Shown one piece after another: positions 43,686 to 54,262 of a DNA stretch of 64,000 bases. The translations under genes were made by a program, and so were the position numbers. The DNA is from Diadema setosum (Eukaryota; Echinodermata; Echinoidea; Diadematoida; Diadematidae), in assembly GCF_964275005.1 (NCBI RefSeq), contig NC_092706.1:4411113-4475112 (forward strand), in the 5' to 3' direction. The notes beneath the pieces are model-generated. The model did not search any database and was not told the origin of the DNA. It saw only the letters and a program-made list of their open reading frames with translations. Each line of letters starts with the position of its first letter. Positions within the stretch are counted from its first letter, which is position 1.

Positions 43686-43903
43686 TTCTGTTGAGATAAT
43701 TATGCTTCGCAGTCTAAAGCCTGAATTTCACAAGAAATCGCAGTATATTATAGATCCATAACAGGCGGCATGAATGCCCAAAACTATATTTGCTTTTGTA
43801 TACTAATCACGAGTTTCCGGTAAATTACACCTTTGAACTCCACTCAGGCTTAACTGAAGAAAAATACAAATTGTGTATTTTGTGATACAGAAACACTTCC
43901 TCG

Positions 43904-43937
43904 GATTTTTTTTTTTTTTTTTGAGGGGGGGGGGGGG
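43904..43937. repeat. poly(T)-GA-poly(G) junction
   Basis: Reverse complement of the C-run, TC, A-run arrangement at 15112-15139. Confidence 0.85.
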
Positions 43938-44407
43938 CAGGAAAAGCGTATCCTCGGATCAAATTAAGTATCCAAAGGCAGATTTTTAGCACCTTGATCG
44001 TGCCAAAGCAGGTGACAGTGACCCCTATCTCCATTGGAAAACAACCCCCCCAAAAAAGTTTTAAATGAGAAAATAATTTTTCTGCCGCGGTCAGTTTTGT
44101 CTCTGTGCTCGACCACAGCTAGTCTCAAATATCATCACATGATTTAGAACCGTAATAACCGCATGTCTCATAAAAGCGAGCCTGATTTAAGGACCACACG
44201 GCCTGAGCAGTTCTCCCCGTCGACAGGGAGGCGACATTAGCCCAGTAGAGGGGAATCATCACTTCGTTGTCGTCCACTTTGTGTAACTCCGTATAAACCC
44301 TTGGAACATGAACGTTTTATGCTTCCCTTGTTTTCAATTCTCTTTTTGCGACGCTTGTTCTGGATTTCCGGTCTTTCCTATTTTGCGTTCGCCACTGCCA
44401 ATATTAA

Positions 44408-45008
44408 GGGGGAAATCCAGTCCAAAAATAAGTTAGTCTGATTTTTTTTTAAAGTAAAATCTTACGAATTCAACGGTAAAAAATTTGACTGAAATCGGAA
44501 GAAAAATAAGGAAATTATGAAATTTTGAAGTTTTGCTAATTTTTGCGAAACAGTTCTTGTACAGTGGATATATGAATATGCAAATGAGTGAGCTCACCAT
44601 TTCATACCCTCACAATTTTCCATTGATCGTGTACAAAAAATGACGAAAATTCAATGTTTCTGTCATTGAAGTCTGAAACATGTTATTCCTGGTTGAATAA
44701 CTTCAGAATAGGTATCAGTTGTTATCAGGATTTGAGCCTCGGGCATGATTGCGTTTGACTGAAAAACTGGAAATTTCAAAATTTTATGTACAAACTATAT
44801 GGCAAATTGTGAGGGGATGACATGCTCACTTTGCCATTTGCATGTTCATGTGGACCGTTCAAGAACTGTTTCCTCAAAAATTACCGAAACTTCAAAATGT
44901 CATAACTTCCTTATTTTTCATCCGATTTCAATCAAAATTTTACTGTTAAACTCGTAATATTTTACTCTTTCTTATTAGACTAACTTATATTTGGACTGGA
45001 TTTCCCCT
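44408..45008. mobile_element. 601-bp foldback element, family E, TTAA duplication
   Basis: Left GGGGGAAATCCAGTCCAAA, right (inverted) AGGGGAAATCCAGTCCAAAT. Arms extend about 180 bp (TAAGTTAGTCTGAT / ATTAGACTAACTTA; AAACTTCAAAATGTCATAAC on the right). TTAA lies at 44404-44407 and 45009-45012. The interior repeats GCAAATGAGTGAGC-like words inverted (GCTCACTTTGCCATTTGC). Confidence 0.88.
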
Positions 45009-45164
45009 TTAACAGTGTCGGTAGGATTTTGTTACGCGGTGAGATGTTCCATAACCTAGTAAAAAGTTTTGATGACTAAACAATAAGGACTTTTAGGAGA
45101 TGCTTTAAAGTTAATAAACCGTCGAGTAAACACAAGCTTTTTGGTTATAGAAGGGCATTTCCAC

Positions 45165-45495
45165 TGGGGTCATCCCACGAGCCATACGGCCCACGAGTTT
45201 GACATTGGAAAAGGTCCATGAGTCAAACAGCCCAGGAGTCACACTACCCACGAGTCGTACAGCTCATGAGCTCGACACAAGGCAAATAAGCGCATGAGTC
45301 CGACAATAGGCAAACAAGGCCCATAGTCCGGCACTATATAGACAAAAATGCCCACGAGACCAGCATTATATCACAGGGGTTAATGTGCCGGTCTTGTGGG
45401 CCTTTTTTGCCCAGTTTCGAACTCGTGGGCCCTGTTTGCCTGGTGTCGAGCTCATGGGCTGTATGACTCGTGGGTGTCGAACTCGTGACGCGCCC
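45165..45495. repeat. degenerate minisatellite that inverts at its middle
   Basis: 45168-45360 repeats CCCACGAGT(C/T)(C/G)(G/T)ACA-like words every 18-30 bases (CCCACGAGCCATACGGCCCA, CCCACGAGTCGTACAGCTCA, CCACGAGACC). 45385-45493 carries the same words on the other strand (CTTGTGGGCC, CTCGTGGGCCC, TCGAGCTCATGGGCTGTATG, ACTCGTGGGTGTCGAACTCG). The turn lies near 45365-45385. Confidence 0.85.
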
Positions 45496-45499
45496 ACTT

Positions 45500-47950
45500 T
45501 ACAGCGTCCCTCAGACTGTCAGAACGGAAAAGAGTGGGCCTGTGTGTTTGATCAAGTTAAGGTCAAATATGAATATTACCTGCTATTAGAGATGCATTTT
45601 GACGTAGAAAGACATGGCAAACATTGCTTCTCCTACAACAAAGTCATATTATGGAATTATCAGTGTGGAATTTATGAAACATCAGCATGTGACTTTTTTA
45701 TTTGACCGTCGTTTGCTTGATCTTTGAATGTAAACCTGATGTGTTGGTTTCAGTTTTTTTATAGCATTTTACATCCAATCTTACGGAAATTATTTGCTAA
45801 CTTATATCATGATGGTCTATATAAACTAGCGAGGATTTTTATTTTAATCGTTTACGTTGACTCTATTTTTCTAATGACATGCCCATTACCGAAAGCCGGA
45901 GTAACGCTCACTAGTTTCATGTTTGCAGTACAAAAACACATCTAGGGCATTTATATGTGACCGTAGATTTGTACCGCATTTGATACGAAACTAAGTAGGC
46001 CTATATTTATAATGAAATAAACTCTCAGATGTTTCAAGTGCGTGATCAAACTTTCCTTCGTGCGGACAGCATGTTATCTTTATGTTTTGGCATGCTTTCA
46101 GCATGTTCTGTCATTCATTCACCGAAAATCTTGAGCTCACTGCATTCACGACAGGAAACATTAATGTCACATTATAAACATATCGTTAACAATTCTTTTT
46201 TCCACTTGAGCTTGTTTTATCATTTCTGCTCTTACTGTCAGGAAGTATCAAATTTGTTGCCTTTTTTTTTGTGAGACTGAAATCGAAGTTTCCAAAATAT
46301 TGTGTCGCTGTAAATAGGTAACGACAGATTTTGCTATTCATTTAGTTCACATTGGTTGATATGGATTGCGTGTATGATATTGTTTAACAGCTTACCACAC
46401 GTGAACCACCTCGTCTCCATGTCGTCTTCCGCACAACGATTATGTCTCCGCAATGTTTCACTTTTCTTGGCACGGACGCAACCTCAATTCCAGGGGGACG
46501 CTACGGTATACCCGAGTCGCGTTTCCAGAATTCGGCGGAAACCGAATCTTCGATGAATTCTTGGCATTTGCCGCGCTGCCGCGACTGAGTGACGAAAAAT
46601 AAGGATGTTGCTGTTGAAATGTCGAGGGTGGCTGATTTTTACGAGTCAGGGAGGATTCCAATGCATTCGGGTCGAGCCACATAACGACAGTGTTGTTGCA
46701 GACCACTACAGTGAAACGGATGTTTGTTACAATTCGACCGTCTCAGAGTGCATCGCCTCAAGTTTTTTCCCGCCCTTTCCGCTGTCTTCCTCTTCTTTTT
46801 TTCCCTCCCATCTGTCCTCTTCTTCTTCTTGGTTAGGGTCTGTAGCTCTTTTGAACGCTGGTATCAAGTGCAACAATTGGGGAATTCAAATATTTGCTTA
46901 CCAAGTAGGCTACATTCCCCATCCGTGTTTCGCTCATTCATTGTATCCTTTGAGTTTTCAGTCAAAGTTTAGCAATTCGGCGAAAGCGCACGTGCAGAGA
47001 AACTGGAGAAGGAGAAAGAACAGAAGAAAAAGGAGAGATGATGGAGCTTGAGTACAGTGCCTTGTCACTCCATTGTTAAGCTAACTTTGACGATAATAAA
47101 GGCAGAAATTTTACCATCATCGGGCGGGAAGGCTATGGGATTTTAGACTTTCACATGTTTTCACAGCAGTACGTTGGTTAGTTTTTACATATGATATCAG
47201 TTGCAACCACTTATGGAATTATGTTATAATGTCCTCATCATGACTACGATCAATCAAAATCATTAAACTATACTAACTTTCCAACTACAGCCCCTCCCTA
47301 CTTCAAGATATCACTGCTGGGCATTGTAATACCACATTCACCTATAGAAACAAGAAAATAGGAGACCACCATTGACTGAATTGACCTGAGATTGAGTGGA
47401 TAAGATACCAGCTTTAAAAAAAATACTCAAAAATACATAGAGAGATCAGGGAGATGGAAGCTCTTCCACCTCCCTGGAGAGATTGATCACCAAACGAGAT
47501 AAGTGCCATTTGTAAACATTTCAGAGTAAGTCCATCATCAGACAGAGCAATATAACATTTCCAGTGATACTTCACTTGTTATGCACAACAAGAAATAGTC
47601 TTGAAGCTATGATTAAAAGTATCCCATATCTTCTTATTATTTTCTTTGATTTTTTAGCAGCTTTAATTGCAAATACAAATGTATTTCAGATTCAAACGAG
47701 TTGAGTTAACTTGTTTTGCTATTAAAGTCTTTACATACACACATAATTTTCAGTTTAAGACGGACACAAAGGTAGCGCATGATCAATTTTCTGTAAGAGT
47801 ATACATGTATTATAGGAACTTCCGTTATGTGTGGGTAGGGGTTGGGTGTCTTAGTATAACATTTGCCTTAAAAAGTATGTGAGGTTACACCGTATTAGAA
47901 TTAAGTAAAGATGTCGGTGCCCCCTTTTATTTAACACATTAGATAAAGTT
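45500..47950. other. intergenic or intronic, no certain gene
   Basis: 46390-46760 is richer in CpG and non-repetitive and may hold a promoter or exon, with open frames on both strands, none of which I recognise. The rest appears to be unique AT-rich DNA. Confidence 0.35.
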
Positions 47951-47956
47951 AATTGA

Positions 47957-48259
47957 CAGAGACTCCAACTCTCCCGTTTTCGACGGGAGATCTCCCGCCG
48001 AAAACCCATTTTTGCAAAATCTCCCGTTCTCCCGCTTGAGATTTAATTTCTCCCGCCCTGGCTCTGTGTCTCCCGTTGGAAAGGATTTCTTACTTATTGC
48101 TATCGTGTGTTGAAAAAATAAGCCTTAGATAGCACCAGAGAGCATCTAGAAACCTAGGAACTTCGCACTTCGTACACATCAAAATGGAGTCTCCCGTTTG
48201 CTAGGGGTTTCAGGCGGGATAATCTCCAGATCAGAAGGTGCTTTGGGTTGGAGTCTCTG
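47957..48259. mobile_element. 303-bp hAT-like MITE, family M
   Basis: Ends CAGAGACTCCAAC and its exact inverse GTTGGAGTCTCTG minus one base. AATTGA is repeated on both sides (47951-47956, 48260-48265). The interior is full of CTCCCG / CGGGAG words. CAGAG termini and a 6-base remnant of a probable 8-base duplication fit hAT. Confidence 0.8.
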
Positions 48260-49167
48260 AATTGAGTGTTTTTAAAAGTTACTTTCTGAACGAATTCTTA
48301 TTTCATCTTGAGCGAAGACGTGGAAGAAAAATATTTTTACGTGAAAGAAATGTCCGTAAACACGACACTATACAATGGGTAGTTCCTTCGACACAAACCA
48401 AACTGACGATCATTTCAAAATGGTAGCTTTTGATGGCGACAACATTATGCATGAAGGCTATTTCGAAATGGTCATATTTGATGGTGACATCATCATGCAA
48501 AGCGTGAAGGGGAAGGGATGGGGAAGGGAAATAGTTAATTGTAGCTGTAAACTGACGCACATTCCACAACGCAATTCTTTGCCATGATGAAATACCTACA
48601 TAATCATATACATTGTATTGTTCATCAATGGGTAATAATGGATATGCATGCGCAACAGAGCTATGGTTAAACGTGAACAACGAAGGCAGACGGAAATACA
48701 GTTAAAGTCATGGGAGGTTGTGTATGATTATGCTCACGTCTTTCTCACTTTTCTTCCTAGCTATAACGGACATTCAGAGTAGAAGTTGTTCTAAGGTGTG
48801 AAGACTTAACATGATTTATGCAGGTTTTCCTTCTTCTTCATAATTCTCCTTTTTATGCTACCCTTGCTGACGTTTACAACTTTACCCTTTTTTGACCACA
48901 GCGTCTTTCAAAGAATTATGTATTTACAACCATTTTTCCACCGGGCTGTTAACTGTTTGTTTGCTTGATTTTTTTTTTCGCCTTCTTGCGACTTGACTAA
49001 AATATTACTCATCCTAACCTTTACCAGAATATGTTTATCACTTTGCTATCACTGTTAGAATTGTCATTATTATCATTACTGTCTTCATCGTTGTTTATAT
49101 TTTTTTTTCTTCTCTTTCTTTTTCCCTCTTCTTATGGGCCTGTAAGTTCATGAGTCGATCATATGAG

Positions 49168-49470
49168 TTGTCCACGGTATATAAACTTTGCTTTTTAGTG
49201 GACTTTGCATTTTTTTCTTTTTTCATCAGAGCATGGAAAATGGGACATATCATTACAGTACGTAAATGGTGGGAAATTATTATTTAGTTCGTTAATACAT
49301 CTCATTTCCATCGTACAATTGTCCACGGTATATAAACTTTGCTTTTTAGTGGACTTTGCATTTTTTTTTCTTTTTTCATCAGAGCATGGAAAATGGGACA
49401 TATTATTACAGTACGTAAATGGTGGGAAACTATTATTTAGTTCGTTAATACATCTCATTTCCATCGTACA
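49168..49470 (+). repeat. tandem duplication, two ~151-bp units
   Basis: Both units begin TTGTCCACGGTATATAAACT and end CATTTCCATCGTACAA, differing by a few bases (TATC/TATT, AAATT/AAACT, one T in a T run). Open frames on both strands simply read through both units. Confidence 0.93.
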
Positions 49471-49674
49471 ATCAACTATTGTGATTTTTTGATTTATTGT
49501 AAATTATGTTATGTCTGTGGACTTAGAAAAAGGAAATAGATTGAATTGAAAGTAATCAGGATTACGTAATTGTTATTACTATCATTATTACCATCTTTCC
49601 CCCAGCAGCACTATTGATAGTAACATTGTCATGAATGTCATCATCATTTCTATGACTTGAAAAGTGAAAAATAG

Positions 49675-50043
49675 GGCGGTGAGTTGGCTCAGTCGGTTGC
49701 GCGTCTGCCTCACGATCCTAAGGACCCGGGTTCGAACCCGAGTCTGAACTGAGCAATGTTGTGTGTAATCATACCGTCCCCTCTAGCAAGAGGCAAAACA
49801 CTCTGTCCCTCGGATAGGACATAAAATGGAGGTCCCGTGTATGAGAGAGGCACAACTCATGCACGTAAAAGATCCCGCTTCATTCATTCATCGCAAAGAG
49901 CGGGGTGTTTAACCCGGTGAAGTGGTCCCACCTCACATCCATCTGGACCCAGACCAGCTTAGTGGTTCCCACCTCCCTGGTGTAGCTGAATATGGGCTAT
50001 CCAGCCTTCTTCTCAGATAGAAATGAACAAACAAACAAACAAA
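49675..50043 (+). mobile_element. tRNA-derived SINE with conserved core and AAAC tail
   Basis: The head has a pol III A box TGGCTCAGTCGG (49685-49696) and a B box GGTTCGAACCC (49729-49739), spaced as in a tRNA gene. It is followed by a core (GGATAGGACAT, TGGAGGTCCC, CGTAAAAGATCCC, CTTCATTCATTC, CGCAAAGAGC) and a 3' end with an (ACAA)n tail at 50024-50043. 369 bp. The core is shared with 58091-58340 (opposite strand). Confidence 0.92.
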
Positions 50044-50399
50044 GAGCAGGGATATATAACCTTCTTTTAAAACATGACAATATCGAGATAAGATTGGAGG
50101 AAAAAGGTACTGTCCCTCTTCTTTTTTTTCTTCTGCCAGCAACGCTTGATTTGTCTTTAATTCAGGCCAGGGATGAAGGGGGCTGAGCAGTCGTTGTGTC
50201 ATGCTCGCCTATATAACTGTCTGGCAACATTCCACGTGCTTGTCGCTCTTTCCATGGTAACCATGTGGCGCGTCAGGTGCATGGCAGTTGACACGATCGG
50301 CACATTCTGCTTGCTCAACATTTTGCAAATGTTTCTGTTCTGTTTCCTTGGGTTACTGTTTTTTTTTTTTTTCTTAGAAAGGTAGACAGAAGCACGGAA

Positions 50400-50487
50400 A
50401 CAACGATATAGAGATAGATAGATAAATAGATAGATAGATATAAAGATACATACATACGCACATAGATAGGTAGATAATAGATAGATG

Positions 50488-50528
<41 letters not shown>

Positions 50529-50560
50529 GTATATAGAGATAGATGTAAGAGATAGATAGA
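50400..50560. repeat. GATA microsatellite
   Basis: AGAT/GATA units with interruptions. Confidence 0.95.
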
Positions 50561-51565
50561 TTCATTCGCATTCAGCCTGATTCATTCACCAAATGCATTA
50601 GACCATAGACCTGAAAATCTCAAGTCAAAATTCGTTTTGTCACTTAACGTGTATGAAATCATCATTAATTTGTTCGACTTAAATTTATTTGCGATAAGTT
50701 TTATCAGCCTCAAGACTTGCGTGATATTTTATGGAAAATATCCTGCGAATGCTGTATCAACGTCGTCAGTTGTTTTGGTTTTTAATCTTTTGTTTTGTTT
50801 TTGTTGTTATTGTTGTTGTTTTTTTTTTTTTTGGAGCGGCACATTAGATGAGTAGCACTGGTTGTATGACGTCACAAACACAGTCAAAAAAACGACGCTT
50901 CCTGAATGCCCTTACCCTTCCGATCTCTGTCTAGGTGATAATGTGCTCGAAATGGCAGACGGTCGTAACTTTCTTATCATTTCATTTTTCAATATCTGAT
51001 AACTCTAGAAGTATATTCTTTCATTCATTCGTTTGTTACATGAAAAATAGTATACGATTGCTCTTGTCAAACAAGGTTGATCTGACATTACAACCTGGTT
51101 AGTCACATTACTAGTATCGCGCTTGATATTCTTTATTGGTTGTCGTTGCTGTTTTGATGGAGGATAGTCGTTATGTTTCACTGGTAACAACGGTATATAA
51201 TGTTGCCTTTATTAGGCCACCTGAACCAGTTTTGATTACCGTCAAAAACACGTTTTGAGGTTCTGTTTTCGTAGAACTTGCAACCGCTCGCCGATACATG
51301 GTGGTCGTTGTCATATTCTCTTCCTGGAGTGGACTAAATGGGCAATTTCGTTAAGCTGAAAATTATTATGATCGTGAAATTTTACGATAAATACCCATCT
51401 TTTAAAGACTTTTTTTTAAAGACTTTTAAAGACGGTATGTATACCTACCCTCTCATTGGCGAACGATTTTTAAGGGAAGAGTTCGCGCGATTTGTGATTA
51501 TGCCAGAGAAAGCACCCTCAAATGCAGACAGATGTCGTCATATTTATAATCATTTCGGCGTCTTT

Positions 51566-51577
51566 CGTTTACTACTT

Positions 51578-51640
<63 letters not shown>
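51566..51640. repeat. ACT trinucleotide microsatellite
   Basis: About 25 CTA/ACT units, almost pure. Confidence 0.95.
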
Positions 51641-51659
51641 TCACTTAAACTTTGACTTC

Positions 51660-52860
51660 AACTACCACTTCTATACTACAATATACTACAAAATAAAATA
51701 AGTACGACAGAGTTATGATGTATGTATGATAGGGGCTTCCTTGGAACTTATCAATGTAACAATGGATAGGCAGTGTCGTTGTCATCCCTCCAAATATTAT
51801 GTGACAATGGCAACAAGATTATCGAAATTATATGCAATATGAGTTCTTTCCAAAATTTTAGGGTGTATTGCCCTAACTTTGATTATTTGAGTCAGGTTAC
51901 AAATTAACCATCATGCACGTCGATGTCTTGAAAACGATTTAGGACCTACTTTGTGCTTCCACATTTGGTATGTACGTATTATCAAGAAATTAATTAAATA
52001 AGAATTTTGCTTCTAATCTTATGTCCTTTTCTTTGATTCTGCGCGCGTGAGTCTGTTTTGTTTCCTCGCATGTTTGCAAATCCACAATCTATGATAACAA
52101 ATTATCTCGTTTTCGCGAAATCTTGTTTCTCCAAGTTTGAAGATAATATGGTCGAGCAACACAGTGCGCACACGACACTAGACCATTGTAATATGGTTGC
52201 TTGAAATTGGTTACATTCCTACACATACAATTTTGGCAGGTGCGAACACTGAGTTTACCCACTGGTGTCCCATAGAGAGCCAGACGTGGGCCATAAAGAC
52301 GCGAAATTTTTCTTTAAATCGATTAAGTCGTGGATACATTAAACAGTTGCGAATAGCACCCTGTAGATTTAAGAGACATTGAACGTGCGGGACAGTTACG
52401 ACGAAGAAACCATAATCAAGTTACATGTTATTACGGCGAGTCATTTTAGACGTTCTCACAAAGGAATTTCAATGACAATTTAATAGAAGGATCGTCTAGG
52501 TATAACCCACTGAGATGACAGACGAGAGATGATGAAGATTTTCATCCTTAAAGTATCGTTGGACATTTAACAAAATATCTTAGAGTCCGTTATGTCATAG
52601 TGTGTATGTTTACTTTGGTCTTTTTTCCCGTCATTTTACAGTCATATTCCAATGAGTCTGACGCGGAATATTGTATCTCCATTATTCTCTCCAAATCTCT
52701 CGCTTTATCCTTCTGTAAAGTGTTATGTTTCTGCTGGAAATTGAATGAATGAATGAATGAATCCTTTATTCTGATTCTTCATTTCTCCTTATATAATCTC
52801 TCCCTTTTCTTTCTCAGTGATTATATCTTACAATGTTCTTATTTCTTGCCTCTCCCCCTC
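51660..52860. other. no gene or element recognised
   Basis: AT-rich unique-looking sequence. Nothing supported. Confidence 0.4.
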
Positions 52861-52877
52861 TCATTCTCTCTCTCTCT

Positions 52878-52980
52878 CCATGTATGTGTATGTATGTATG
52901 TATGTATGTATGCATGTATGAATGTATGTATGCATGTATGTATGTGTGTGTGTATGTATGTATGTATGTATGTATGTATA
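52878..52980. repeat. TATG tetranucleotide microsatellite
   Basis: ATGT units with ATGC and GTGT interruptions. Confidence 0.95.
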
Positions 52981-53699
52981 AGACTTTTTGTTCCTTACAG
53001 CAGTAGTTTGTGGTGAACAGATGATGATATAATGAGTAAAGGATGAGCTCAAATGAAATGTCTGTATGTAGGCCCCTATTCTTTGAATACACGGACCGTT
53101 TTCCCATCACACAACATGGAAATGTTAACTTCATCAGGGAAATATCAATTCATCATCGAATGTGGAGGTAAGTTATAAACTTTTGTGTCCAATTGAGCTC
53201 CAGTGTACCCCTCCCCTCCCCCCCCCCCCCCCCCCGGGCCCGGTTTGTCCGAAGGAATATTCACGTTGACTTCGTACTTCTGCGCCCTAGCTACATAGCA
53301 GGCAGTTAATCTAAACCATGCTCTACTTCTATAACGTAGAGCCACATAATCTTAATCAAGAATCGTTGGTACATTAGTTGGTACATTAATTTGTACCTGT
53401 CAATAACTAGGAATACAAACATGATCTGTTGAACTTTCTGGACACTTTGAGGACTTGGATTAATTCAAATCCCACACCTGATTGATGAAACCTAAATGAG
53501 GAACAGTTCATTATTGGTTAATCGAGAAAGTAAAAAGAAAACATTGATGAGTGCTGCAAGAAGAATGGCAAGTTTATGGTAATAATGTTGAAAGAAATGA
53601 TTGTTGACTTTTTTATGGTCGAAATAATCAATTAATAAAGGTATGAATATTCATAAGTCAGTGAAGTACGTATGCTTTTCGATGACATCCTTGTCAACG

Positions 53700-54152
53700 T
53701 GATAAGCTCCGCCCACAGCCGAACTATCGACCAATGCAGGTCACTGCAGCTGTCGGCGTTGAATGACGTCACCTTGAGCTAGTGTACCCACATGTGGAGT
53801 TACCTGCCCTAGTGCCGTCGGCTTGAATTGCGTCGCGTCACCGTGCGCGCCAACAGCTGGAGCAGACGACACTGAGACGAAAAGTGTGTAACTTTCCCTG
53901 TCATGCCGCCATGATTTAAATCTTCCTCCGTGCGTAAATTATATCATACCATGGGATTCTTACGTTGAAATTCCCGTAAATCAACGAATGGAATACTGAC
54001 ATGATGGTATAAAAACTCCTCCCCAGTTCTGCTTTCGCCTCGATTTTGCGTGTCGTCTGAGGGATTGCCTTGCTCAGTAATTAGTCATTTGTTTGGATTT
54101 TTACGCTCTGCCTTTTCTGTGGGCTGAGAATGCCCCGCGTTCGGGGGCTACC
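53700..54152 (+). promoter_or_regulatory. TATA promoter and 5' UTR of the 54153 gene
   Basis: A CpG-containing region (GCGTCGCGTCACCGTGCGCG near 53832) leads to a clear TATA box, TATAAAA at 54008-54014. Transcription would start about 30 bases on, near 54036-54042. An ATG at 54130, out of frame with the main start, opens a 33-codon upstream ORF that overlaps the main coding start and ends inside it. Confidence 0.6.
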
Positions 54153-54262
54153 ATGCCACGGAGTTACCGCTGGTTGCTCGCAGTTTCAGCTGTTTCGAGC
54201 CTGCTACACACGATTGTTTTCTTGTTGCTGATTAATGCCCCAGTAACACACGGATACTTCGG
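54153..54262 (+). CDS. first coding exon, signal-peptide or signal-anchor protein, unidentified
   Basis: ATG in good context (GCTACCATGC). The exon encodes MPRSYRWLLAVSAVSSLLHT, then IVFLLLINAPVTHGYFG, and ends at a GTAAGT donor in phase 2. A basic start, about 24 hydrophobic residues and a polar APVTHG stretch fit a cleaved signal peptide with cleavage near residue 34. The promoter just upstream has a TATA box. The rest of the gene is not found in this window, so the family is unknown. Confidence 0.65.

Noticed and set aside
46458-47051. Open frames of 82 and 148 codons on opposite strands
   Set aside because: No recognisable domain, overlapping strands, low-complexity Ser/Phe and Arg/Lys ends. 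Kept only as a note on a CpG-richer stretch.
49195-49492. 95-codon and 89-codon frames with repeated peptide
   Set aside because: The repetition comes from the 151-bp tandem DNA duplication, and both strands are open.
50374-50571. Poly Ile-Tyr-Leu-Ser frame
   Set aside because: Translation of the GATA microsatellite.
51566-51640. CRISPR-like repeat array
   Set aside because: A pure trinucleotide microsatellite without spacers, in animal DNA.
52753-53134. Cys-Val-Met or His-Thr-Tyr repeat proteins
   Set aside because: Translation of the TATG microsatellite.
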